NCBI RefSeq assembly: GCF_030373445.1
Contig: NZ_JAUCYU010000013.1
Span: forward strand, 107,319 to 171,318
Origin: Roseovarius sp.
Lineage (GTDB): Bacteria; Pseudomonadota; Alphaproteobacteria; Rhodobacterales; Rhodobacteraceae
Length of the DNA: 64,000 bases
Direction: 5' to 3'
Shown one piece after another: positions 42,129 to 50,043 of this stretch. Position numbers and translations under genes: made by a program. The notes under the pieces are model-generated. The model had not been told where the DNA came from and searched no databases. It saw only the letters and a program-made list of their open reading frames with translations. Position 1 is the stretch's first letter. The number at the start of each line of letters is the position of its first letter.

Positions 42129-42482
42129 CGAGCCGAAGCGCTGGCGGGCATGGATGCGGATCTCGCCGCCCGCCTGCTGAACCGTGGTGTAATCGGGAAA
42201 GCCCATGATCTTCGTCCGGCTGACATAAGTGATCATCCCTTCCTCCACCGAGCCGGCCAGCACCGTGGTGCGCGGGCTGCCTGCGATGATCCCGTGCAGC
42301 CGGGCGAGATCGCCCTCGCCCGCCGCGATCACGCGCATGGCGCCGCTGCTGAAATCGCGGTCGGTCACGTCATCCGGCATCTTGTGCCAGCGCTGAGGAT
42401 CGGAGGGCGCCAACCGCACGTAAGCCGCCAACCCCACGGCCAGCACCAGCACCACAACGACAATGATCACCGCGATACGCAT
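42063..42482 (-). CDS. DUF1499 family protein
   Basis: About 139 residues from the ATG at 42482, starting 'MRIAVIIVVVVLVLAVGLAA', a single membrane anchor, then 'DPQRWHKMPDDVTDRDFSSG' and the DUF1499 core 'EEGMITYVSRTKIMGFPDY' through 'GEIRIHARQRFGSSDLGVNA'. The C-terminal 'RRVDGWLDRFRQ' closes the domain as in the family. The function is unknown; it is thought to act at the periplasmic face. It overlaps the convergent small secreted gene by 66 bases. Confidence 0.85.
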   Translation of the reverse strand: MRIAVIIVVVVLVLAVGLAAYVRLAPSDPQRWHKMPDDVTDRDFSSGAMRVIAAGEGDLARLHGIIAGSPRTTVLAGSVEEGMITYVSRTKIMGFPDYTTVQQAGGEIRIHARQRFGSSDLGVNARRVDGWLDRFRQGG

Positions 42483-42498
42483 GTCCCGCCTTTCATTG

Positions 42499-42513
42499 TT
42501 CCAAAAATACTCA
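42499..42513 (-). repeat. Intergenic 15-mer TTCCAAAAATACTCA, copy 2
   Basis: This copy of TTCCAAAAATACTCA overlaps the speB stop codon and lies just upstream of the DUF1499 start. On the speB coding strand it reads TGAGTATTTTTGGAA, starting with the stop codon itself. It is identical to 23527-23541. Confidence 0.6.
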
Positions 42514-43482
42514 CTCCCGACCGTTCCGATGGCGCCATCCCCAGAGGCTGATGAGATCGGTCGCCACATGCGCCCCCGCGACCGCCGTCGCCCCCGAAGT
42601 ATCATATGGCGGCGACACTTCCACAACGTCGCCACCGACCATGTTGATCCCGGCAATATCGCGCAGGATGATCGCCGCCTGAACCGAGGTCAGCCCGCCC
42701 CAGACCGGCGTGCCGGTGCCGGGCGCGAAGGCCGGGTCGAGCCCGTCGATGTCGAAGGAGACATAGGTGGGGTGATCGCCGACGATTCCCTTGATCTTCT
42801 GCGCCGTGGCCGCCGGCCCGGCCTCGTAGACCTCGCGCGCGTCGATGATGTTGACGCCGAGCGGGTCGGAATTGGAGGTGCGGATGCCCACCTGGACCGA
42901 GCGCGCGGGTTCGATCAGCCCCATCTTCACCGCCTTGTAGAACATGGTGCCGTGGTCGATCCGCTCCATGTCGTCATCGGGCCAGGTGTCGGTATGGGCG
43001 TCGAACTGCACCAGCGACAGGGGCCCGTATTTCTCGTGATAGGCCTTGAGGATCGGGAAGGTGATGTAGTGATCGCCCCCCAGGGCGATGCTGGGCACGC
43101 CGGCGGCCAGGATGGTGCGGATGTGGTCGGTCACCGCGTCGGGGAAATCCTGGATCTTGGCATAGTCGAAGGCCACGTCGCCGTAATCGACGATCGCCAG
43201 CTCGCTCATCGCGTCGTAGCCCCAGCCATAGGGCGCATCGAAGGCCTGAAGCGTGCTGGCCTCGCGGATGGCACGGGGGCCGAGCCGCGTGCCGGGGCGG
43301 TTGGTGACGGCCTGGTCGAAGGGGATGCCGGTGACCGCCACGTCGACGCCTTGCAGGTTCTTCGTATAGGCGCGGCGCAGGAAGGACAGCGCGCCGCCGA
43401 AGGTGTTCTCGTGCGAGAGGCCTTTCAGGTCCTCCTGAATGAGCGCGTTGTCGACTTCCTTCTTCGCATCTTCCAGTGCCAT
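42511..43482 (-). CDS. speB: Agmatinase (arginase/ureohydrolase family)
   Basis: A 323-residue ureohydrolase. Manganese ligands are in 'PSIALGGDHYITFPILKAY', 'LVQFDAHTDTWPDDDMERID' and 'YVSFDIDGLDPAFAPGTGTP'; all the aspartates and histidine of the binuclear site are present. The N-terminal part includes 'SHENTFGGALSFLRRAYTKN'. It hydrolyses agmatine to putrescine and urea, although some family members use guanidinobutyrate or other guanidino compounds. It is upstream of the DUF1499 gene and downstream of the M20 amidohydrolase on the same strand. Confidence 0.9.
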   Translation of the reverse strand: MALEDAKKEVDNALIQEDLKGLSHENTFGGALSFLRRAYTKNLQGVDVAVTGIPFDQAVTNRPGTRLGPRAIREASTLQAFDAPYGWGYDAMSELAIVDYGDVAFDYAKIQDFPDAVTDHIRTILAAGVPSIALGGDHYITFPILKAYHEKYGPLSLVQFDAHTDTWPDDDMERIDHGTMFYKAVKMGLIEPARSVQVGIRTSNSDPLGVNIIDAREVYEAGPAATAQKIKGIVGDHPTYVSFDIDGLDPAFAPGTGTPVWGGLTSVQAAIILRDIAGINMVGGDVVEVSPPYDTSGATAVAGAHVATDLISLWGWRHRNGRE

Positions 43483-43560
43483 GCCGGTCTTGCCTCCAGA
43501 TCTGCCGGGATAATTTGATCAAATTGTGCAGGTTCGAAGCGGGGCGTCAAGCCCCGTGGT

Positions 43561-44724
43561 TCACGCCGCTGGCTGGGCGCGCTCCACCAGCCGGGCAAAG
43601 AAGGAGGCCCCGACCGGCGCCACCGCGTCGTTGAAGTCGAATTTCGGGTGGTGCAGCCCCGCGGCCTCCCCCTGGCCGAGGAAGAGGTAGGCGCCGGGGC
43701 GCTCGGCCAGCATGTAGGAGAAATCCTCGGCCCCCATCTCCTTGCGCCGGTCGTCCACCACCGAGCCGCCGGTGGCGACCTCGCGGGCGATATCGGCGGC
43801 AAAGCCCGTCTGGTCGGGGTGGTTGATCGTGGCCGGGTAGCCCACGTCGATGCGCAATTCCGCCGTGACACCGTAGGAGGCCGCCTGCCCCGCCACGATC
43901 TCCTCCAGCCGGCGGTGGACCATGGCCTGCACTGCCGGGTCGAAGGAGCGGATCGTGCCGTTGATATAGGCGGTTTCGGGGATGATGTTCTCGGCGCTGC
44001 CGGTGTGGATCTGGGTCACCGAGACGACCAGCTCGTCGAGCGCGTAGTGGTTGCGGCTGACGATGGTCTGGATCGCCTGCACCATGCCCGCCGCCGCCAC
44101 GACCGGGTCGCGCGTCTCGTGAGGCATGGCGCCATGGCCGCCAAGGCCGGTCACGTCGATATGGAAGGTGTCGACGCCGGCCATGATCGGGCCGGGGCAG
44201 GTTTCGAAACTGCCCTCCGCCGCGCCCGGCAGGGTGTGGAGCGCGTAGACCTCGGAGATGCCGTAGCGCTCGAGGATGCCCTCCTCGACCATCACCCGGC
44301 CGCCGCCCGGCCCTTCCTCGGCGGGCTGGAAGATCAGCGCGACGCGGCCGGCGAAATTGCGCGTTTCGGCAAGGTAGCGGGCCGCCCCCAGCAGCATGGT
44401 CGTGTGCCCGTCATGGCCGCAGGCATGCATCCGGCCCGGCGTTGCGCTGGCATAGTCGAGCCCCGTCGCCTCCATGATCGGCAGCGCGTCCATGTCGGCG
44501 CGCAGCCCGATGGTGGGCCCCTCGCCGCGCCCTTCGATCACCGCGACAACGCCGGACGTGGCAATGCCCGTCTCGATCTCGGTGATGCCGAACTCTCGCA
44601 GGCGTTCGACCACGAAGCCCGCCGTCTCGTGGCACTCGAGCCCCAGCTCGGGGTGGGTATGCAGGTGCCGTCGCCATGCCGTCATGTCGTCGGCGAACCC
44701 CGCGATGCGGTTTATCACGGCCAT
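43561..44724 (-). CDS. M20D family amidohydrolase (hippurate hydrolase-like)
   Basis: About 387 residues from the ATG at 44724 ('MAVINRIAGFADDMTAWRRH'), preceded by AAGGAG. Metal ligands are in 'GLRADMDALPIMEATG', 'MHACGHDGHTTMLLGAARYL' and 'LIFQPAEEGPGGGRVMVEEG'. The dimerisation domain lies near residues 185-295, and the C-terminal histidine is in 'LHHPKFDFNDAVAPVGASFF'. Family members deacylate N-acyl or N-aminoacyl compounds such as hippurate or IAA conjugates, so the substrate is open. It is divergent from mazG. Confidence 0.9.
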   Translation of the reverse strand: MAVINRIAGFADDMTAWRRHLHTHPELGLECHETAGFVVERLREFGITEIETGIATSGVVAVIEGRGEGPTIGLRADMDALPIMEATGLDYASATPGRMHACGHDGHTTMLLGAARYLAETRNFAGRVALIFQPAEEGPGGGRVMVEEGILERYGISEVYALHTLPGAAEGSFETCPGPIMAGVDTFHIDVTGLGGHGAMPHETRDPVVAAAGMVQAIQTIVSRNHYALDELVVSVTQIHTGSAENIIPETAYINGTIRSFDPAVQAMVHRRLEEIVAGQAASYGVTAELRIDVGYPATINHPDQTGFAADIAREVATGGSVVDDRRKEMGAEDFSYMLAERPGAYLFLGQGEAAGLHHPKFDFNDAVAPVGASFFARLVERAQPAA

Positions 44725-44786
44725 GTCTGGACTCCTTGCCCCTCTGCGGTCACGCTGCATTCAACTGCAAGAATTGAGGGGGTGCA

Positions 44787-45602
44787 ATGCCTGACGATCC
44801 GCTGATTTTCGACCCCCATGGGGGCATGCCCCGCCTCATCGAGATCATGCGGCGGCTGCGCGATCCCGAGACGGGGTGCCCGTGGGATATCGAGCAGGAT
44901 TTCGGCACGATTGCCCCCTACACGATCGAGGAAGCCTACGAGGTGGCCGATGCCATCGAGCGCGAGGCGTGGGGGGAGCTGAAGGACGAGCTGGGCGATC
45001 TGCTGTTGCAGGTGGTGTTTCACGCGCAGATCGCCCGCGACCGCGGGCTATTCGGGTTCGACGAGGTGGCGGATGCGATCGCCGACAAGATGGTGGCGCG
45101 GCATCCGCATGTCTTCGGCGACGAGAGCCGCGACAAGTCGGCCGAGCAGCAGACCCGCGACTGGGAAACCGTGAAGGCCGCCGAGCGGGCGGCCAAGGCG
45201 CAGACCGGCGTGCTGGACGGGGTGGCGCTGGGGCTGCCGGCGCTTCTGCGGGCGGTGAAGCTGCAGAAACGGGCGGCGCGCGTGGGGTTCGACTGGCCCG
45301 ATGCGTCCCACGTGCTCGACAAGATCACCGAGGAGGCCGGGGAGCTGCGGGAGGCCGCCGAGAGCCTGCCGCAGGAGAAGGTCGAGGAGGAGTTCGGCGA
45401 CCTGCTCTTCGTCATGGCCAACCTTGCCCGCCACATGGGAGTGGAACCCGAGGCGGCCCTGCGCGGGGCCAATGCCAAGTTCACGCGGCGGTTCGAACGG
45501 ATCGAGGCATGGCTGGCCGAGGACGGGCGGGAGGCGTCGGACTCGGACCTCGCCGAGATGGACGCGCTGTGGGACCGGGCGAAGGCGGAGGAGCGGGGAT
45601 AA
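44787..45602 (+). CDS. mazG: Nucleoside triphosphate pyrophosphohydrolase MazG
   Basis: A 271-residue two-domain MazG. The N-terminal domain has 'LRDPETGCPWDIEQDFGTIA' then 'IEEAYEVADAIEREAWGELK' and 'DELGDLLLQVVFHAQIARDR', carrying the EExxE/ExxD magnesium-binding signature. A second copy of this helical domain has 'ITEEAGELREAAESLPQEKV' and 'EEEFGDLLFVMANLARHMGV'. It hydrolyses NTPs to monophosphates and pyrophosphate, cleaning the nucleotide pool. The length is normal. Confidence 0.95.
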   Translation: MPDDPLIFDPHGGMPRLIEIMRRLRDPETGCPWDIEQDFGTIAPYTIEEAYEVADAIEREAWGELKDELGDLLLQVVFHAQIARDRGLFGFDEVADAIADKMVARHPHVFGDESRDKSAEQQTRDWETVKAAERAAKAQTGVLDGVALGLPALLRAVKLQKRAARVGFDWPDASHVLDKITEEAGELREAAESLPQEKVEEEFGDLLFVMANLARHMGVEPEAALRGANAKFTRRFERIEAWLAEDGREASDSDLAEMDALWDRAKAEERG

Positions 45603-45608
45603 GTCATG

Positions 45609-45682
45609 CAGCGCCCGCCCGCCCGTCGCACCAGAGGTGCGCCACTCTAGGCGGTACGCCCCGGCGTGACGGGCGGGCGCTG
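45609..45682 (+). repeat. Long inverted repeat downstream of mazG
   Basis: CAGCGCCCGCCCG (45609-45621) is matched by its reverse complement CGGGCGGGCGCTG (45670-45682), with smaller hairpins inside the 48-base loop such as GCACC-AGA-GGTGC. It starts 7 bases after the mazG stop and could act as a transcript end or a repetitive palindromic element; there is no U-tract. Confidence 0.45.
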
Positions 45683-45705
45683 ACCGTCGGCGCCCCCCTA
45701 GATGC

Positions 45706-46176
45706 TCAGGCGATGACCCTCAGCCTCGGAATGCGCAGGTTGATCTGTTTGTTGGAATATCCCCGCCGCCAGGGCACGTTCGTCATCTGGCAATTGACCG
45801 GGGTGCCGCTGACGAAATCCTCCATCTCGCCCTGGGTGAAGAAGCCCACCCCCTTCAACAGGTAGGTATCGCCCAGCATCACCGTCGTCACCCCACGGAC
45901 CCGCATCGGCAGGTGCCCCTTGATGACATAGGCCTGCCAGCGATCGCCCTCGGCCCAGATGCCGCAGACCGCCACCTTGCCCTGCACTTCGCGGATCGTG
46001 ATGGCGTAATACATGCTGCCATAGGGCTTGAACGGGATCTCGATAACGTAGGCATCCTTGACCAGCGGCGTGGTGAACCCCGTGGTCTGTGCCACGGACG
46101 GCGCCACGCCCGACAGGCCGATGGCAAGGGACAGGCCGAGCAGGCGGGTGCGGATATGCTGAAACGGGAAATTCAT
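45706..46176 (-). CDS. Secreted protein of unknown function
   Basis: The ATG at 46176 is chosen because it gives a signal peptide: 'MNFPFQHIRTRLLGLSLAIG' followed by 'LSGVAPSVAQTT'. The mature part of about 125 residues is beta-rich, with 'DAYVIEIPFKPYGSMYYAIT', 'GKVAVCGIWAEGDRWQAYVI' and 'GVGFFTQGEMEDFVSGTPVN', and two cysteines. I do not recognise the family. It is the last gene of the minus-strand group before the convergent mazG, separated by the inverted repeat at 45609-45682. Confidence 0.7.
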   Translation of the reverse strand: MNFPFQHIRTRLLGLSLAIGLSGVAPSVAQTTGFTTPLVKDAYVIEIPFKPYGSMYYAITIREVQGKVAVCGIWAEGDRWQAYVIKGHLPMRVRGVTTVMLGDTYLLKGVGFFTQGEMEDFVSGTPVNCQMTNVPWRRGYSNKQINLRIPRLRVIA

Positions 46177-46323
46177 ATGGCATCCTTCTGTAATGTACGG
46201 ATAAAATGCCCCGGAACGCGCCCTCGTGCCAGCACAATCCAAGGTTGACGCGACCTAACTCAAGGGCGTTGCATATCCGCCATGGCGGACGCCCGGCGCC
46301 CGGTGGGCCCATTCCCCGGCGGG

Positions 46324-47100
46324 CTACCCCTCCCCCGCCTCCACCATCTGCCGGTAGAGATGCCACGTCCCGTGCCCCAGCAGCGGCAGCACCACGAACA
46401 GCCCGAGGAACCCCGGCAGCATCGCCACGAAGGTCAGCCCGGCCACGATCACCGCCCAGCCCAGCATCGGCCCCGGCGCGCGCAGGACCGACTGGAAGGA
46501 GGTGATCATGGCGGTCACGAAATCGACCTCGCGATCCAGCAGCAGCGGCAGGGCAATCACCGTGATCATGTAGAGCAGCAGCGCGAAGGCCGCGCCCACC
46601 GCCGTGCCGAAGCCCAGCATCAAAAGCCCCTCGCGGGTGAGGTAGATCTCGTAGCTGCTCGACACGTTGGTCATGGCCGACAGGCCGAGGAACAGGGCAA
46701 AGATCATGTGGGCGAGGAAGAACCAGAACAGGAACATGATGATGATCACCGCGCAGATCGAGGGCAGTTGCCGCCGCCTCTGGTGGGCGATCACGCCGAA
46801 TATCTCGCGTGCCACCAGCGGCTCGCCGCCGCTCAGCCGGTGACTGACCTCGTAAAGCCCCACCGCCGCGAAAGGCCCGATCAGCGGAAAGCCCACGGCC
46901 GCGAAGATCAACCAGTAGCTTTGCCCCGTGACCCACGTGATCCACGCCATGACCCAGCCGATCGCCACGTAGACCCCTGCGAAAACAATGGCATAGCCCG
47001 GAGCCCGGCGCATGTCGCGCCACCCCCGGCGCAACGCCGCGCCCAGCATGTCGAAGCGCGCCGCCCCCAGCGGCGGCACCCCGAGCGGTTTCTCCTGCAT
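46324..47100 (-). CDS. DUF2189 integral membrane protein
   Basis: About 258 residues from the ATG at 47100 ('MQEKPLGVPPLGAARFDMLG'). The N-terminal block 'ALRRGWRDMRRAPGYAIVFA' is the DUF2189 signature, followed by about six hydrophobic helices such as 'SYWLIFAAVGFPLIGPFAAV' and 'ICAVIIIMFLFWFFLAHMIF'. A cytoplasmic basic loop 'AHQRRRQLPS' sits between helices 2 and 3. The family is widespread in alphaproteobacteria and of unknown function; some members are labelled as cytochrome c oxidase-related without evidence here. Confidence 0.85.
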   Translation of the reverse strand: MQEKPLGVPPLGAARFDMLGAALRRGWRDMRRAPGYAIVFAGVYVAIGWVMAWITWVTGQSYWLIFAAVGFPLIGPFAAVGLYEVSHRLSGGEPLVAREIFGVIAHQRRRQLPSICAVIIIMFLFWFFLAHMIFALFLGLSAMTNVSSSYEIYLTREGLLMLGFGTAVGAAFALLLYMITVIALPLLLDREVDFVTAMITSFQSVLRAPGPMLGWAVIVAGLTFVAMLPGFLGLFVVLPLLGHGTWHLYRQMVEAGEG

Positions 47101-47168
47101 GGCTGTCCTCCCTCGTCCCCGGCACAGGTTAGCCAAGGGATCGGCGGGGGCAAAGATGTAACTTGCGC

Positions 47169-48581
47169 TCAGCTTAGCAGCGGCGGCCGCGCCTCGGGCC
47201 AGCCGGTCGCGCGGTGATAGGCCTCGGCCACCTCCAGCAGCATCGCGTCCGTGCCCGGCGCGCCGATCAGTTGCAGCCCCATCGGCAGCCCCGCCGCGCC
47301 GAACCCCGCCGGCACCGCCACCACCGGCAGGCCCAGCAGGCTGGCGGGGATCACCACCTCCATCCAGCGGTGATAGGTGTCCATCGCCACGCCCGCCACT
47401 TCCCTGGGCCAGTCGATATCGGCCGGGAAGGGCCAGGCCTGCGCGGAGGGCAGGGCCAGCACGTCATGGGTTTCGAACAGCGCCATCGCCTGCCGGTACC
47501 AGTCGGACCGGCGCAGGCTGGCCCGGTGTATGTCGAGCGCCGAGAGTGCCCGCCCCTGTTCGATCTCCCACAGCGCCTCGGGCTTCAGCAGCCCGGCGGT
47601 GGCCGGATCGTCGAGCAGCGGGCCGAGGTCGGCGGCATTGCTCCAGGCGCGCAGGGCAACCCAGGATTGCCAGAGCGCGTCGCGGTCGAAGGGCGCGCCC
47701 ACCGCATCGACCCGCGCGCCGGCGGCATCCAGCACCCCCAGCGCGCTTTCGCAAAGCGCGAGGATCCCCTCCTCCATCGGCCAGGCGCCGCCCCAGTCGC
47801 CGAGCCAGGCCACGCGGCGGCCCCCGGCGCGGGGTTCGGGCGTGCCACAGGGCGCGGCATCCCGCACCATCGGCTGGCCAGGCGCGGCGCCCGCCATCAC
47901 GTCGAACTGCAGCGCCAGGTCGGCCGGGCAGCGGGCCATCGGCCCGCGCGTCGACAGCCGGTGCAGGTAAAGCTCCCCGCCCCCGCCCGACGGCACGGTG
48001 CCCCAGCTTGGCCGCATCCCGTAGACATTGCACCACCCCGCCGGGTTGCGCAGGCTGCCCATCATGTCCGACCCGTCCGCCAGCGTCAGCATCCCCGCCG
48101 CCAGCGCCACCGCCGCCCCGCCCGACGAGCCGCCACAGCTCCGGTCGAGCGCGTAGGGGTTGCGGGTGACGCCATGCACCGGGTTGTAGGTGTGGCTGCC
48201 CAGCCCGAATTCAGGCGTGTTTGTCTTGCCGATGACGATGGCCCCGGCGGCGCGCAGGCGGGCCACGTGCGGCTCGTCGGCCTCGGCCACCTGGCCTGCG
48301 AAGGCGGGCGAGCCCATGCTGGTGGGCAGGCCCCTGGCATCGGCCAGGTCCTTGATGGCGATGGGCAGGCCGTGCAGCGGGCCGCCCGGTCCGGCCTTGT
48401 CCGCCGCCCGGGCCTCGGCCAGCACCTCGTCGGCGGCGCGCAGCGAGACGATGGCGTTCACCGCCCCGTTCACCGCGCCGATCCGGTCGAGCGACGCTTC
48501 CATCAGCGCCTCGGCGGTCAGCCGGCCTTCGGCGATCGCGTGGGCCTGCGCGGCGGCGGTCTGTGCGGGGACATCATCCAT
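47169..48581 (-). CDS. Amidase signature family enzyme
   Basis: About 470 residues from the ATG at 48581 ('MDDVPAQTAAAQAHAIAEGR'). The catalytic triad is readable: the lysine in 'LHGLPIAIKDLADARG' near residue 80, the cis-serine in the 'GGSSGGAAVALAAGMLTLAD' loop near residue 155, and the serine nucleophile in 'GSDMMGSLRNPAGW' near residue 175. The substrate is not predictable from sequence; the family includes enzymes acting on many amides. It is divergent from the first gene of the paralogue array, across 172 bases that contain the P1 promoter-like sequence. Confidence 0.92.
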   Translation of the reverse strand: MDDVPAQTAAAQAHAIAEGRLTAEALMEASLDRIGAVNGAVNAIVSLRAADEVLAEARAADKAGPGGPLHGLPIAIKDLADARGLPTSMGSPAFAGQVAEADEPHVARLRAAGAIVIGKTNTPEFGLGSHTYNPVHGVTRNPYALDRSCGGSSGGAAVALAAGMLTLADGSDMMGSLRNPAGWCNVYGMRPSWGTVPSGGGGELYLHRLSTRGPMARCPADLALQFDVMAGAAPGQPMVRDAAPCGTPEPRAGGRRVAWLGDWGGAWPMEEGILALCESALGVLDAAGARVDAVGAPFDRDALWQSWVALRAWSNAADLGPLLDDPATAGLLKPEALWEIEQGRALSALDIHRASLRRSDWYRQAMALFETHDVLALPSAQAWPFPADIDWPREVAGVAMDTYHRWMEVVIPASLLGLPVVAVPAGFGAAGLPMGLQLIGAPGTDAMLLEVAEAYHRATGWPEARPPLLS

Positions 48582-48669
48582 GCGGCCAATCTGGCGGGCC
48601 GTCCGGAGCGGTGCAAGGCCGATTTCGCGGCGCGCGGACCGGTCGGGTCCGCGCCTGTGCGCAATAAAA

Positions 48670-48698
48670 TTGCCAAGTCCCCCCGCACGGCGTAGCGT
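48670..48698 (+). promoter_or_regulatory. Candidate sigma-70 promoter of P1
   Basis: TTGCCA (48670-48675) and TAGCGT (48693-48698) with a 17-base spacer lie 55 bases before the P1 start. The match is modest. Its placement in the divergent amidase/P1 gap is the main support. Confidence 0.35.
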
Positions 48699-48753
48699 TC
48701 GTTGCACAGACTGTATGTTTTTACACCCGACCCCTTGCGAAGTGGATTTAGAC

Positions 48754-49899
48754 ATGAAGCGCCCTTTCCTGACATCCCTGCTTGCGACCTGCGCCCTGTC
48801 CGGGGCCGCCCTGGCCGACCAATTGGTCACGGACGACCTGATCGTGGTGGAAGACCTGCTCTGCGTCGGCAACAAATGCGCCGTAGGCGAACCCGAGATA
48901 CCCGACCGGCAGGGTCTCAAGATCAAGGACGTCGCTCCTGCCATCCTGTTCGAAGACATGTCCGACTCGGGCTTTCCAAGTGGTGACTGGTCGATCCGGA
49001 CCGGCGAAACCACGGCCAGCGGCGCCGAAGAATTCGCCGTGCAGGACGAAGACGCGGGCACAAGGCCGTTTCGCATCCTGGGGGGCGCGGACGAGAACAC
49101 CCTCGTGATCGGCGAAGACGGCCATGTCGGCATCAACACGATGCTGCCCACCAAGCAGCTTCACGTTACCGGGACGAGCAGCGCCGTCGGCATCCGCATG
49201 GATTCAGGATCGGCCTTCTGGGAATTGCGGGCGAACCCGACTTATTTCCAGGTCCGAAACGCCAACGAGCACGACGCGATCTTGCATCTGGAAAAGGCAG
49301 CGCCGAACCACAGCATATTCGTCCATGCGACCGGCAATGTCGGCCTGGGAACAAACGACCCGAGCGCCCCGCTCGAGGTGTTCGGCGAGGACACGTACAA
49401 CTTCTTCCGCATCACCGCCGACGGCGCGGCGATCAACCAGTCGGTCGACATCACCTTCACCCAGGGCCCGCTGGGCACCGGAGAGCTGCGCTACAACATC
49501 GTCGATGGCGACGGGCCCGAGATGCGCCTGAACGCCAATGGCGACATGGTGCTCGGCGGCACGCTGACCACGGGCGGGCCAACCTGTGCGGGCGGCTGCG
49601 ACGCGGTGTTCACCGAACGCCGGATCATTCCCGAGGGCGAGTATGCCGCGCGGATGTGGGCCGACGGCCACCTGCCCTTCGTCGGCCCGACCCTGCCGGA
49701 GGCGCCGATCAACGTCAGCGAGAAGATGGGCGGAATGCTGAACGCGCTCGAACATGCCCATGTGTTCATCGAGCGGCAGAACGGCCGCATCGCGACGCTC
49801 GAGGCGGAGATTGCCGCGCTTCGCGGCGAGCAGGCGGCGCAGATCGCCGCCCTGACCCGGCAGCTTGCCGCGCTTTCCGGGACAGTGGAGAAGAAGTGA
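48754..49899 (+). CDS. Array paralogue P1: secreted tail-fibre-like protein (C-terminal class A)
   Basis: 381 residues. The signal peptide ends at 'SGAALA' (about residue 21). The first cysteine pair is C37-C42 in 'DLLCVGNKCAVGE'. The variable beta-rich region is about residues 50-210 and holds two fibre-type motifs, 'GHVGINTMLPTKQLHV' and 'GNVGLGTNDPSAPLEVF'. The conserved block runs from 'NFFRITADGAAINQSVDITF' to 'RYNIVDGDGPEMRLNANGDM' (216-265). The second pair is C278-C282 in 'TCAGGCDAVF', then the class A module 'ERRIIPEGEYAARMWADGHL' and 'NALEHAHVFIERQN'. The tail (about 345-376) is a leucine-heptad coiled coil. I know no characterised function for it. First gene of the array. Confidence 0.9.
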   Translation: MKRPFLTSLLATCALSGAALADQLVTDDLIVVEDLLCVGNKCAVGEPEIPDRQGLKIKDVAPAILFEDMSDSGFPSGDWSIRTGETTASGAEEFAVQDEDAGTRPFRILGGADENTLVIGEDGHVGINTMLPTKQLHVTGTSSAVGIRMDSGSAFWELRANPTYFQVRNANEHDAILHLEKAAPNHSIFVHATGNVGLGTNDPSAPLEVFGEDTYNFFRITADGAAINQSVDITFTQGPLGTGELRYNIVDGDGPEMRLNANGDMVLGGTLTTGGPTCAGGCDAVFTERRIIPEGEYAARMWADGHLPFVGPTLPEAPINVSEKMGGMLNALEHAHVFIERQNGRIATLEAEIAALRGEQAAQIAALTRQLAALSGTVEKK

Positions 49900-49915
49900 G
49901 CCCAATCGCGAAAGT

Positions 49916-49946
49916 TTGACAGGGGGCGCCCGGGGCGGGTTAACTA
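49916..49946 (+). promoter_or_regulatory. Candidate promoter of P2 (TTGACA-N19-TAACTA)
   Basis: A consensus -35, TTGACA (49916-49921), is followed after exactly 19 bases by TAACTA (49941-49946). The same geometry occurs before P4 and P6. The leader to the P2 start is close to 95 bases and contains TTTGAGACCA at 49977, shared with those two genes. Confidence 0.6.
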
Positions 49947-50043
49947 ATGCCAGACCCGCCGTCCGGGGCGGCGGGATTTGAGACCAGTCATTGCCGCGCC
50001 AGCCCCCGCCCCCTTGCCGGCGCCCTCATCGGGAGCCTGCCCA

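Noticed and set aside
49492..49560. Calcium-binding EF-hand, dockerin or RTX motif in 'DGDGPEMRLNADGD'
   Set aside because: The spacing does not fit DxDxDG loops or GGxGxD nonapeptides and it occurs once per protein.
49588..49899. Peptidase S74 domain at the paralogue C-termini
   Set aside because: The Ser/Lys catalytic signature is missing in all copies; the module is different although the overall layout is similar.
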